This document shows positions 1 through 7,376 of a stretch of 16,540 bases of DNA, in pieces. The position numbers and the translations under genes were made by a program. Source of the DNA: Bacteroidota bacterium (GTDB taxonomy: Bacteria; Bacteroidota; Bacteroidia; Flavobacteriales; Flavobacteriaceae); NCBI GenBank assembly GCA_021793535.1, contig JAJYSO010000010.1, positions 1 to 16,540 of the forward strand, read 5' to 3'. Under the pieces are notes generated by a model that saw only the letters and a list, made by a program, of their open reading frames with translations, made no database searches and was not told the DNA's origin. Numbering within the stretch: position 1 is the stretch's first letter; every line of letters begins with the position of its first letter.

Positions 1-495
1 TCTGGCACTACTGTGACAGCAAAGATAGTAGAGCATTTAAAAGGCAACAAAGTAATTGTCTTTAAAAAGAAAAGGAGAAAAGGATACCGTAAAAAGAACG
101 GACATCGTCAACCCCTTACCAAAATTGAAATCCTTTCCATCGGTGGGGCAACAGAAAAGAGCAGCACTAAAAAAATTGCTGCTGAGCCGAAGCCCGCACC
201 CGCAAAAGCGACCAAAAAATCTACGGCAAAAGCCGATGATTTGACGCTTATTGAAGGAATTGGTCCCAAATCAGCAGAAGCTTTAATCGCTGCAGGAATT
301 GATAGTTTTGCAAAACTCTCAAAGAAGAACCCCGAAGCGATTCAAAAGGTTCTTTCCGATACAAGCAGCAGGTTAGCTCATCTCGATCCTCAAACTTGGC
401 CTAAACAAGCCAAAATGGCGGCCGAGGGTAACTTTGACGAATTAAAAAAATGGCAAGACACTCTTATTGGAGGCGTTCCGCCAGAAGAAGAATAA
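1..495 (+). CDS. rplU: 50S ribosomal protein L21 with C-terminal HHH domain (5' partial)
   Basis: The frame is open from base 1, so this is the 3' part of a gene whose start lies outside the window; the GTG at 13 is an internal valine codon. The first ~47 codons match the conserved C-terminal half of bacterial L21 (TAKIVEHLKGNKVIVFKKKR, then YRKKNGHRQPLTKIEILSI), a large-subunit 23S rRNA-binding protein. Ordinary L21 ends near there. This one continues for about 115 residues: a Lys/Ala/Pro-rich linker (codons ~48-78), a helix-hairpin-helix-like segment (LTLIEGIGPKSAEALIAAGI, codons ~81-100), more predicted helix and an acidic tail ending in PPEEE. L21 proteins with such tails are, as I recall, frequent in Bacteroidota. 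HHH folds usually bind nucleic acid without sequence preference, so an extra rRNA contact is plausible but inferred. rpmA follows after 19 bp, the usual rplU-rpmA operon. Confidence 0.95.
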   Translation, partial: SGTTVTAKIVEHLKGNKVIVFKKKRRKGYRKKNGHRQPLTKIEILSIGGATEKSSTKKIAAEPKPAPAKATKKSTAKADDLTLIEGIGPKSAEALIAAGIDSFAKLSKKNPEAIQKVLSDTSSRLAHLDPQTWPKQAKMAAEGNFDELKKWQDTLIGGVPPEEE

Positions 496-514
496 TATTA
501 AAATCTGATATAAA

Positions 515-775
515 ATGGCACATAAAAAAGGAGTCGGAAGTTCAAAGAACGGAAGAGATTCAGAATCAAAACGCCTCGGGGTCAAAATCTTTGGCGGACA
601 AGCTGCCAAAGCGGGAAACATTATTGTACGCCAACGCGGTACAGCGCACAACCCCGGTAAAAACGTTTATCTAGGAAAAGATCATACCTTGCATGCCAAA
701 GTTGACGGTATTGTAAAATTTGAAAAGAAACAAGGAAATAAATCCTTTGTCTCTATCGAGCCTTACTCAGCATAG
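515..775 (+). CDS. rpmA: 50S ribosomal protein L27
   Basis: An 86-residue protein, the normal size for bacterial L27. It begins MAHKKGVGSSKNGRDSESKR and contains GGQAAKAGNIIVRQRGT, the conserved core. The basic N-terminal tail of L27 reaches toward the peptidyl-transferase centre. The protein starts directly with MAHKKG and has no cleavable N-terminal extension of the Firmicutes kind. The ATG at 515 is the family start; upstream is A-rich with no clear Shine-Dalgarno sequence, as is common in Bacteroidota. It is the second gene of the rplU-rpmA operon and is followed 35 bp later by an intrinsic terminator. Confidence 0.98.
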   Translation: MAHKKGVGSSKNGRDSESKRLGVKIFGGQAAKAGNIIVRQRGTAHNPGKNVYLGKDHTLHAKVDGIVKFEKKQGNKSFVSIEPYSA

Positions 776-810
776 CAGGAAACACCTTTTAAGGACACAT
801 ATAACATACA

Positions 811-850
811 AAAGCCCCTCTTTTAGTTCTAACTAAAGAAGGGCTTTTTT
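811..850 (+). terminator. Intrinsic terminator after rpmA, possibly bidirectional
   Basis: An inverted repeat beginning AAAGCCC and ending GGGCTTTTTT forms a stem of about 16 bp with one mismatch, one bulge and a tiny loop, followed by a run of six T on the plus strand. It sits 35 bp after the rpmA stop and most likely ends the rplU-rpmA transcript. Read on the minus strand, the mismatch becomes a U-G wobble and the stem is followed by TTTT, so it may also act as a backstop for ahcY transcripts arriving from the other side. Confidence 0.85.
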
Positions 851-874
851 CATGCCCTCTCATCCGCCTGCCTT

Positions 875-937
875 GTGCGCGAACAGCGCACTGCATGCAC
901 TACCTCGATTTCTCCCCCGGCCTGCAGCCGAGGGAAA
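875..937 (-). other. Two GC-rich hairpins in the 3' flank of ahcY
   Basis: Two inverted repeats lie between the ahcY stop and the rpmA terminator. At 911-937 an 11-bp stem with a 5-nt loop pairs fully only when read on the minus strand, where two positions become G-U wobbles that would be A-C mismatches on the plus strand. At 875-891, GTGCGC and GCGCAC pair perfectly around 5 nt. Neither is followed by a T run, so they look like a structured ahcY 3' UTR rather than classical terminators. The strand bias in pairing is seen directly; the role is inferred. Confidence 0.4.
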
Positions 938-958
938 GCAAAGCTGTTCTCTTACCAA

Positions 959-2275
959 CTAGTACCGATAGTATTCCGGCTTAAACGGCCCTTGGACGGG
1001 CACATCAATATAATCCGCCTGCTTTTGGTTTAAAGTGGTCAACTCCACACCAATTCGATCCAGGTGCAACCGGGCTACTTTTTCATCCAGCTTTTTAGGC
1101 AACATATAAACCTTATTCTCATACTTTTCGGCATGGTTCCACAATTCTATCTGTGCCAGGGTCTGATTGGTAAAAGAGTTACTCATCACAAAGCTAGGAT
1201 GCCCTGTGGCACAGCCCAAGTTTACCAAGCGCCCTTCAGCCAAAAGAATAATGTCTTTACCTTCAACGGTATATTTATCCACTTGTGGCTTGATTTCCAC
1301 CTTGGTATCGCCATAATGCTGATTGAGCCAAGAAACATCTATTTCATTGTCAAAATGTCCAATATTACAGACAATGGTCTTGTCTTTCATGGCTTTGAAA
1401 TGTTCCGCCCGCACAATATCACAATTTCCGGTAGTGGTAATGACAATATCGGCTTGGGGCAACATATTTTCCAATCGTTTTACTTCGTATCCATCCATGG
1501 CCGCTTGCAGAGCACAAATGGGATCGATCTCTGTAACGGTTACAATGGCTCCGGTTCCCTTAAAGGAAGCCGCCGTTCCTTTCCCTACATCTCCATACCC
1601 ACAAACGACTACCCTTTTACCCGCCAACATAATATCGGTCGCTCTTCGAATGGCATCTACCGCGCTTTCCCGGCATCCATATTTATTGTCAAACTTGGAT
1701 TTGGTTACCGAATCATTCACATTAATGGCCGGAACACTTAGGGTTCCTTTTTTAACCCGTTCATACAACCGATGAACCCCTGTAGTGGTCTCTTCCGACA
1801 GGCCTCTCACACCTTTGGCTAACTCAGGATAGCGATCCAAAACCATATTGGTCAAGTCTCCACCATCGTCCAAAATCATGTTGAGCGGTTGCTTTTCCGG
1901 TCCAAAAAAAAGGGTTTGTTCAATACACCAATCAAACTCCTGTTCGGTCTCTCCCTTCCAAGCAAATACAGGAATTCCCGCCGCTGCAATGGCCGCGGCT
2001 GCTTGGTCTTGGGTTGAAAATACATTACAAGAACTCCACCGTACCGCTGCCCCGAGCTCCACCAAGGTTTCAATGAGCACGGCCGTTTGGATGGTCATGT
2101 GTAGACAACCCGCAATCCGCGCTCCTTTTAAAGGTTTCTTTTCCCTGTATTCCTCCCGCAGAGCCATCAACCCCGGCATTTCTGCCTCTGCCAGTTCAAT
2201 TTCCCTTCTCCCCCACCCGGCAAGGTTGATATCTTTTACTTTAAAATCAACATCCGACTGTATTTTTGCTTTCAT
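959..2275 (-). CDS. ahcY: Adenosylhomocysteinase (S-adenosyl-L-homocysteine hydrolase)
   Basis: A 438-residue cytosolic enzyme that reversibly splits S-adenosylhomocysteine into adenosine and homocysteine, removing the product inhibitor of SAM-dependent methyltransferases. The length is normal for the family. Visible signatures are AGCLHMTIQTAVLIETL (residues 55-71), the DDGGD segment (136-140), SEETTTGVHRLY (160-171), the VNDSVTKSKFDN active-site stretch (186-197), the NAD-binding loop GYGDVGKG (226-233), and the C-terminal PEYYRY, matching the conserved Tyr-containing tail that contributes to the neighbouring NAD site. The ATG at 2275 gives the expected family N-terminus. It is transcribed away from the phosphopantetheinyl transferase gene across a 51-bp spacer. 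Nothing appears missing or truncated. Confidence 0.98.
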   Translation of the reverse strand: MKAKIQSDVDFKVKDINLAGWGRREIELAEAEMPGLMALREEYREKKPLKGARIAGCLHMTIQTAVLIETLVELGAAVRWSSCNVFSTQDQAAAAIAAAGIPVFAWKGETEQEFDWCIEQTLFFGPEKQPLNMILDDGGDLTNMVLDRYPELAKGVRGLSEETTTGVHRLYERVKKGTLSVPAINVNDSVTKSKFDNKYGCRESAVDAIRRATDIMLAGKRVVVCGYGDVGKGTAASFKGTGAIVTVTEIDPICALQAAMDGYEVKRLENMLPQADIVITTTGNCDIVRAEHFKAMKDKTIVCNIGHFDNEIDVSWLNQHYGDTKVEIKPQVDKYTVEGKDIILLAEGRLVNLGCATGHPSFVMSNSFTNQTLAQIELWNHAEKYENKVYMLPKKLDEKVARLHLDRIGVELTTLNQKQADYIDVPVQGPFKPEYYRY

Positions 2276-2280
2276 ATCGT

Positions 2281-2305
2281 TATATTTGTTATACTAGCGA
2301 AATTA
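2281..2305. promoter_or_regulatory. Divergent promoter region, ahcY / PPTase
   Basis: The 51-bp spacer must hold the start signals for both neighbours unless they lie inside coding sequence. On the plus strand TATATTTG (2281-2288) fits the Bacteroidota -7 box TAnnTTTG and would give a leader of about 30 nt for the PPTase; no TTTG is seen at the right distance upstream. On the minus strand TAATTTCG (2305-2298) is one base off consensus, with TTA instead of TTG 19 nt upstream. Both are weak matches. Confidence 0.35.
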
Positions 2306-2326
2306 ATCATTATTCCAGAAAAGCTA

Positions 2327-2965
2327 ATGCCGCTTTACAAAACAATAACAATCCATGCCGATACACAAATTTTTATATGGCATATTACCGAATCTTTAGC
2401 AGAACTGGAAACTTCTGTTCAACTCAACCCCTTCTGTCAGAAAAAGATAGCTAACTTAAAAGCCATTGCCCAAAAAAAGCAATTCCTCAGTATACGGCAT
2501 CTGCTTAAAACAGCCGGGTATCAAGATGAGGATCTATATTACGACGCCGATGGGAAACCACATCTAAAAGGAGAGTTATACATTTCGGTATCTCATTCCC
2601 ACCAATTCTCTGCCATCATCATCGGAAAAGGATCTGTCGGCATCGACATCGAAAAACAACGGGAAAAAATTCTAAAGGTCGCCCCTAGATTCACTCCTTT
2701 AGAAGAATACCGCTCTTTGGCGAATGAAGAGGCATTGATTCGAAAATTAACCATTGTCTGGAGTGCAAAAGAAGCCATCTATAAAATACTGAACATACGG
2801 GGCTTATCCTTTTTAAAAGATATTTACGTAGAGGATTTTGATTTTGAGGACTACCAGTTGCGGGCAGAAGTACAGCATCAGAATCGCCGATTCTATTTCG
2901 AGCTTAATTTTATTGAATTTGAAGATTTTACTTGTGTTTATGCCTTATCTTCGCCACCCCGGTAA
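2327..2965 (+). CDS. 4'-phosphopantetheinyl transferase superfamily protein (Sfp type)
   Basis: A 212-residue protein of the Sfp/AcpT size class. These enzymes move the 4'-phosphopantetheine arm of coenzyme A onto a serine of an acyl or peptidyl carrier protein, turning apo into holo carrier. The two diagnostic motifs are present: GIDIE (residues 105-109) with its Mg2+-binding Asp and Glu, and WSAKEAIYK (145-153) with the catalytic Glu and Lys. Upstream of them GKPHL (76-80) and the SVSHSH stretch (87-92) match the CoA-contacting region. No carrier protein or synthase gene is nearby, so the target (fatty-acid ACP or a secondary-metabolite carrier) cannot be read from context. mgtE follows 33 bp later on the same strand. 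The specific subtype is not resolved. Confidence 0.9.
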   Translation: MPLYKTITIHADTQIFIWHITESLAELETSVQLNPFCQKKIANLKAIAQKKQFLSIRHLLKTAGYQDEDLYYDADGKPHLKGELYISVSHSHQFSAIIIGKGSVGIDIEKQREKILKVAPRFTPLEEYRSLANEEALIRKLTIVWSAKEAIYKILNIRGLSFLKDIYVEDFDFEDYQLRAEVQHQNRRFYFELNFIEFEDFTCVYALSSPPR

Positions 2966-2998
2966 AAATCAAATTGTTTATCCTAAAAAGTGTACGCC

Positions 2999-4318
2999 AT
3001 GTCAAACACCGATAACCAACTTCATCCGGCAGATCTAGCTGAGCAAATTGCCATACTGGAACCCAAGGATAAGATTCTCACATTCCTAAAACTCTCTAAA
3101 GATCAAAAAATTGAAGTTTTTTCATACTTCGACACTGCCGATCAACGGGAGGTTCTTGAAGGCATGGGAGATAAGGGTATTCGCGAGCTCATCGAAAACA
3201 TGGCACCAGACGATCGAACACAACTCTTAACAGATTTCCCTGACAACCTCATCCGGAAAATGATTCGATACATCCGACCAGAAGACCGTAAAGACGCCCT
3301 GGCTCTTTTAGGCTATGCAGAGGACAGCATCGGAAGGTTAATGACTCCACACTACATCAAAGCTCGTCCCAATTGGACGGTAAGAAAAGTATTGGATCAA
3401 ATCAAGATTTTCGGGGAGAAGGCAGAAACCTTAAATTTCGTTTACATTGTCGACCAGGACAACAAGCTCATCGATGACTTAAGGATCGGACAATTATTGA
3501 TGGCTGATGAAGACACTTTACTCTCAGAAATGATCGACTATACGTTTGTCTCGATCACTTCTACACAAAAAATAGAGGAAGCCTTGAAAATATTTCAAAA
3601 ATACGAACGAGAGGCACTCCCCATCATTTCTGAACACGGAGTATTGGTAGGCATCGTCACGTTTGATGATATTTTAGACCGTATGGAAGATCGGGACACA
3701 GAAGACATCCAAAAGTTTGGAGGTTCCGAAGGTTTGGATCTCTCCTATACCGATACCAAACTTTTCACCATGGTCGAAAAGCGCGCCGGCTGGCTGATCA
3801 TTCTTTTTATAGGGGAGATGCTCACCGCCTCGGCCATGCAATATTTTGAAAGTGAACTGGAAACAGCCATCGTATTAGGGCTTTTCATTCCGCTCATCAT
3901 CTCCAGTGGGGGAAATTCAGGCTCTCAGGCTGCCTCACTGATTATCCGCTCCATGGCTCTGAAAGAATTAAAACTCAAAGATTGGTGGTATGTGATGAAA
4001 AAAGAGCTGCTCAGCGGTTTTTTATTGGGGGCAATCTTGGGTACCATTGGTTTTATCCGCATCACCATTTGGGAAAAAACGGGCTTATATGACTATGGTG
4101 AGCATTGGGTACTCATCGGATTAACCATCGCCTTATCTCTGGTCTTTGTCGTGCTATGGGGTTCCCTTTCAGGTTCTTTAATCCCCTTCTTATTGAGGAG
4201 AGTCGGGATGGATCCAGCCACGGCTTCCGCCCCTTTTGTGGCCACCTTAGTAGACGTCACCGGGCTGGTCATTTATTTCAGTACGGCACTCCTAATTTTA
4301 AGCGGCACGCTCTTATAG
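2999..4318 (+). CDS. mgtE: Magnesium transporter MgtE
   Basis: An inner-membrane Mg2+ channel/transporter of 439 residues, normal for the family. Domain order: cytoplasmic helical MgtE N domain (~10-110, with repeats like LLTDFPDNLIRKMIRYIRPE), two CBS domains (~117-170 and ~180-235) that bind Mg2+ and gate the pore, a connecting helix, then five membrane segments from ~264 to the C-terminus. The pore signatures are visible: GGNSGSQAA (304-312) and ATLVDVTG (415-422), in which Asp419 matches the selectivity Asp of characterised MgtE. I take ATG 2999 (MSNTDNQ) as the start rather than the in-frame GTG at 2990, which adds only three residues. In characterised homologues high internal Mg2+ closes the channel through the N and CBS domains; no Mg2+-sensing leader is obvious here. 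Confidence 0.96.
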   Translation: MSNTDNQLHPADLAEQIAILEPKDKILTFLKLSKDQKIEVFSYFDTADQREVLEGMGDKGIRELIENMAPDDRTQLLTDFPDNLIRKMIRYIRPEDRKDALALLGYAEDSIGRLMTPHYIKARPNWTVRKVLDQIKIFGEKAETLNFVYIVDQDNKLIDDLRIGQLLMADEDTLLSEMIDYTFVSITSTQKIEEALKIFQKYEREALPIISEHGVLVGIVTFDDILDRMEDRDTEDIQKFGGSEGLDLSYTDTKLFTMVEKRAGWLIILFIGEMLTASAMQYFESELETAIVLGLFIPLIISSGGNSGSQAASLIIRSMALKELKLKDWWYVMKKELLSGFLLGAILGTIGFIRITIWEKTGLYDYGEHWVLIGLTIALSLVFVVLWGSLSGSLIPFLLRRVGMDPATASAPFVATLVDVTGLVIYFSTALLILSGTLL

Positions 4319-4410
4319 CCGGAGTCCCCATAAAGATCAGACGGTAGCAGACACAACCCAATAGCTCAAAAAACAGCGTACAAAGGTTACCCCTTAAAAA
4401 CGACACTGCA

Positions 4411-4947
4411 ATGAAAATTGTAATTTACGGTGCAGAATCCACAGGAAAAACCACTTTATGCCAAGCCTTAGCCGCTCATTACCGTACGGTGTGGGTACCG
4501 GAATATGCCAGGGCTTATCTTCAAAAAAAATACGACAATAGTGGGGAAATCTGTGCCATAGAAGACCTTATTCCCATTGCAAAAGGGCAGATAAGAGCAG
4601 AAAAAAAAGCTGTCCAAAATGCTCGGAACAACCTTATATTTTGCGATACCAACCCCTATCAAACCTATTACTATGGCAAAGCTTACTTTAAAAATTTTAC
4701 GCATCCCGAACTCTGGGAGTTAGCCCAGGCACAACACTATGACTTTTATTTTTTAACCTATATCGATACCCCTTGGGTTGCCGACGATTTACGGGACCGC
4801 CCCGAAGATCGAGAAAACATGCACCAACTCTTTGAAGAGTCTTTAAAAAGCAATAATTTCCCCTATCAAACGTTAAAAGGGAAGCTGGCCCAACGACTCG
4901 CCTGTGCCATCCTCAAAATCGATGCACTGCTACAGGCCGACAACTAA
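4411..4947 (+). CDS. NadR-type P-loop kinase (ribosylnicotinamide kinase-like AAA ATPase)
   Basis: A 178-residue protein resembling the C-terminal kinase domain of NadR, which phosphorylates nicotinamide riboside to NMN. Walker A is GAESTGKT (residues 7-14); VPEYARAYL (29-37) matches the conserved VPE-AR-YL segment after it; CDTNPYQTYYYGKAYF (78-93) resembles the NadR DT-x-x-T-x-x-Y region; and WVADDLRDRPEDRE (122-135) fits the arginine-rich lid. Neither the NMN adenylyltransferase domain nor the N-terminal DNA-binding domain of enterobacterial NadR is present, so this is a stand-alone kinase. The true substrate could be nicotinamide riboside or another nucleoside or sugar. No pnuC transporter is adjacent. 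DUF4301 follows after 34 bp, suggesting co-transcription. The family assignment is firm, the substrate is not. Confidence 0.8.
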   Translation: MKIVIYGAESTGKTTLCQALAAHYRTVWVPEYARAYLQKKYDNSGEICAIEDLIPIAKGQIRAEKKAVQNARNNLIFCDTNPYQTYYYGKAYFKNFTHPELWELAQAQHYDFYFLTYIDTPWVADDLRDRPEDRENMHQLFEESLKSNNFPYQTLKGKLAQRLACAILKIDALLQADN

Positions 4948-4981
4948 AGGATAATTTATAGACCCACAGCTTTGACCAATT

Positions 4982-6499
4982 ATGATGAATACTTATCAAT
5001 TTACCAAAGACGATATTCAACAACTCAAGACCCATGGGTTAACTGTAGAGCAAGTACAGCAACAGTTGGCCTGTTTTAAGAAGGGCATTCCCTATGTCAA
5101 GTTAGCCGCTCCGGCCACCAGTGGAAATGGAATCATTCGGCTGAACCAAACACAGCTGCTTAATTTTATCAAGGTATACGATCGCGCTACAGTTGAAACC
5201 ATAAAATTCGTTCCGGCCAGTGGAGCGGCTACGCGAATGTTCAAGTTATTCCATCAATTTTTACAAGCTTGCTCTCAAAACAATTCTTTACTTCCTACCG
5301 ATCAACCCGAAATAGAAGCCCTGCAACCCTTGCTCCACAACTTGGACAAGCTACCCTTTTTTCCAGCTTTACGCGCTCAAATGGCAGCAAAATTCCCCTC
5401 GGGATACAATCCTCAATCCGACAAAGATAAAATCCAATTTATCCGTTTCATGCTCGAGGACATGAATTACGATTGCCTGCCCAAGGGCTTGATTCCTTTC
5501 CATCACTACGCAGATAAAACCGTTACAGCCTTTGAAGAGCATTTAAAAGAGGCGGCCACTTATTTGCGTCCCGCTAGTCCGTTGCAATTACACTTTACCA
5601 TCTCTCCGGGCCACATCAAGGCCTTTAAAGCAGCTTTTTTAAACATAAAAAAACAACTGGAAGCCCAAGGGTTACACTATAAAATCACCTATTCCTTTCA
5701 GAACAGCTCCACAGATACTGTGGCGGTGGATCTTCACAATATCCCCTACCGCAAAAATGATGGTCAACTGCTAATCAGACCGGGCGGCCATGGCGCCCTT
5801 ATTGAAAATTTAAACCAGGTAGAGGCTGATATTATTTTTATCAAAAACATAGACAATGTCGTTTTGGAGAAAGACCTCTCCACCGTTACCCAATATAAGA
5901 AAGCACTGGCGGGTTTATTATTGACCATTCAAGACAAAGTTTTTCAACTCCTCAGCGAATTGGAGGCAACCGGTTGTCAAGAGCATTTAAAAGAAACCGC
6001 GGAGGATTTGGCTCTGGAGTTTTTTCACCGGCATAAAAAGTTTGAATGTGCCAAAGAAATCATCCATTTCTTCAACCGGCCCATTCGGGTTTGTGGGATG
6101 GTCAAAAATGAAGGAGAGCCGGGTGGAGGTCCGTTTTGGGTACGCTTAGAAGATGGAACCTTCACCTTGCAAATTATCGAGCGTTCACAAATCAATACAG
6201 ACGACCCTAAACAGGCGACTATTGTAGAAAACGCTACCCATTTCAACCCGGTTGACCTCGTCTGTGGTGTTCGGGATTATAAGGGAAATAAATTTGACCT
6301 TCATCAATTTGTCGCACCGGAGCAAGGCATCATCACTCGAAAATCAAAAAACGGAAAAATCATCAAGGCACTGGAGTTGCCTGGACTCTGGAACGGATCA
6401 ATGGCGCACTGGAATACCATTTTCGTCGATGTACCCTTGAGTACCTTCAACCCGGTTAAAACCGTATTGGATTTACTGCGCCCCAGTCATCAAGCATGA
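4982..6499 (+). CDS. DUF4301 family protein, nucleotidyltransferase-like motifs
   Basis: A 505-residue soluble protein with no signal peptide, recognised as the DUF4301 family of Bacteroidota. Its function is not established. Several motifs recall UDP-sugar pyrophosphorylases (GT-A fold): a glycine-rich loop VPASGAATRMFK (residues 77-88), similar to the GxGTRM loop that grips the nucleotide; LPKGLIPFHHY (166-176), similar to the PK-x-L-x-P segment that normally follows; RPGGHGALIENL (266-277), similar to the PPGHGD motif; and FIKNIDNVV (286-294), very close to the NIDN metal-site segment of UGPases. If so, an ~80-residue insert separates the first two. Near the C-terminus are GEPGGGPFWV (378-387) and PGLWNGSMAHWNTIFVDVPL (467-486). 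The start is ATG 4982 or the adjacent ATG 4985. It lies behind a NadR-like kinase and overlaps the convergent hydrolase gene by 10 bp. Confidence 0.85.
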   Translation: MMNTYQFTKDDIQQLKTHGLTVEQVQQQLACFKKGIPYVKLAAPATSGNGIIRLNQTQLLNFIKVYDRATVETIKFVPASGAATRMFKLFHQFLQACSQNNSLLPTDQPEIEALQPLLHNLDKLPFFPALRAQMAAKFPSGYNPQSDKDKIQFIRFMLEDMNYDCLPKGLIPFHHYADKTVTAFEEHLKEAATYLRPASPLQLHFTISPGHIKAFKAAFLNIKKQLEAQGLHYKITYSFQNSSTDTVAVDLHNIPYRKNDGQLLIRPGGHGALIENLNQVEADIIFIKNIDNVVLEKDLSTVTQYKKALAGLLLTIQDKVFQLLSELEATGCQEHLKETAEDLALEFFHRHKKFECAKEIIHFFNRPIRVCGMVKNEGEPGGGPFWVRLEDGTFTLQIIERSQINTDDPKQATIVENATHFNPVDLVCGVRDYKGNKFDLHQFVAPEQGIITRKSKNGKIIKALELPGLWNGSMAHWNTIFVDVPLSTFNPVKTVLDLLRPSHQA

Positions 6500-7308
6500 A
6501 CAAAAGGCCTTCCTGACAAAAAGCATTGAACCCCACGGATCACTTCCACTTGGTCTTCTATATAAGTCATGTGTCCACCAGGAAATTTATACAAACAAGC
6601 TCCCGTCTCAAGAGCCGCTTCCTCCAAAGCTTCACACGGAATCAGTGCGTCTTTTTGGCCCGCAAAAATCCATTTGTCTCCCCTATAGTTTTTAAGTACA
6701 AAAGTCCTGTCGGGTCTTTGCTGCATTCCTTTTGTAGTAGCGATAATGCTCGCTGTTTCCATTTTTAAGGCTTGTGCAATTAAGTTTTCTATGCGATCCT
6801 TAAACAACGCTCTATTGTCTAGAGAAAACAAGCGATTGACGCCAGATTTCACCATGATTTCTTTATGTTTCTGAACAATCTTAATCACTTGATCGCGTTC
6901 TTTTAAACGAGCAGCTGAATCGGCAAATGGAGAAGAGTTTAACAACAAAATTCCTGAGACACGTTCTGGGTACCGCTCTAAAAATGCCAAACTCACATAG
7001 CCTCCCATGGAGTGGCCAATGAATTTAGCAGAGGCGATCCCGAGGGTATCCATAATTTTCCCAAGGGCTTCTGCCATTTTCTCCATATGGTGTATCGCAC
7101 CAAATCCCGGCGTTTTTCCATGGCCGAAAAGGTCAGGAATTACCAATTGATAAGCTGTGCTCAACTCGGGGATAAAAGCTTGCCAGACCGCTGCACTTTC
7201 CAAAAATCCATGCAATAATACCACAGGTTCTCCCGAATGGCCATATAGCTGTACATGGAGGGGTCGATTTTCAAAAATGATTTGCACCTTATTTGTATTT
7301 GACTGCAA
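6490..7308 (-). CDS. Alpha/beta-fold hydrolase
   Basis: A 272-residue cytoplasmic alpha/beta hydrolase. Strand-and-elbow landmarks are clear: VVLLHGF (residues 29-35) with the oxyanion-hole HG, VIPDLFGHG (56-64), nucleophile elbow GHSMGG (98-103, Ser100), acid FAGQKDALIP (215-224, Asp220) and GGHMTYIE (244-251, His246). The triad is complete, so an active esterase, lipase or C-C hydrolase is expected; the substrate cannot be inferred. The frame has no ATG before the fold. The longest start is TTG at 7308, and GTG at 7287 (MQIIFENRPLHVQ, 265 residues) is at least as likely. The 3' end overlaps DUF4301 by 10 bp, tail to tail; the 5' end faces the GreA-like gene. Confidence 0.9.
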   Translation of the reverse strand: MQSNTNKVQIIFENRPLHVQLYGHSGEPVVLLHGFLESAAVWQAFIPELSTAYQLVIPDLFGHGKTPGFGAIHHMEKMAEALGKIMDTLGIASAKFIGHSMGGYVSLAFLERYPERVSGILLLNSSPFADSAARLKERDQVIKIVQKHKEIMVKSGVNRLFSLDNRALFKDRIENLIAQALKMETASIIATTKGMQQRPDRTFVLKNYRGDKWIFAGQKDALIPCEALEEAALETGACLYKFPGGHMTYIEDQVEVIRGVQCFLSGRPFVHA

Positions 7309-7329
7309 AGGAACTGAATTGTACTTTAA
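7298..7329 (+). promoter_or_regulatory. Candidate promoter of the GreA/GreB-like gene
   Basis: TTTG (7298-7301) and TACTTTAA (7322-7329) are 20 nt apart, near the Bacteroidota -33/-7 pattern TTTG-N19-TAnnTTTG, but the -7 box misses its last two bases. The predicted leader is about 40 nt to ATG 7377. The element overlaps the 5' end of the divergent hydrolase gene. Confidence 0.35.
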
Positions 7330-7376
7330 ATTATGAATAAATAGTGGTAAATTCGACAGAACAAGTTTTTAAAATA

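Noticed and set aside
13..495. GTG at base 13 as the start of rplU
   Set aside because: The frame is open to base 1 and the preceding codons fit L21, whose N-terminal half is missing. The gene is cut by the window edge.
1064..1741. 225-codon plus-strand ORF opposite ahcY
   Set aside because: It is a shadow of ahcY: the opposite strand encodes a full, highly conserved enzyme, and the product has no recognisable domain. The overlapping ORFs at 1323-1775 and 1848-2297 are rejected for the same reason.
2261..2268. TATTTTTG inside the 5' end of ahcY as a PPTase promoter box
   Set aside because: It fits TAnnTTTG, but it lies in coding sequence with no TTTG 17-23 nt upstream; the copy at 2281 is better placed.
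4105..4347. Plus-strand ORF running past the mgtE stop
   Set aside because: It is mostly out-of-frame mgtE membrane-segment sequence, with composition unlike a real protein.
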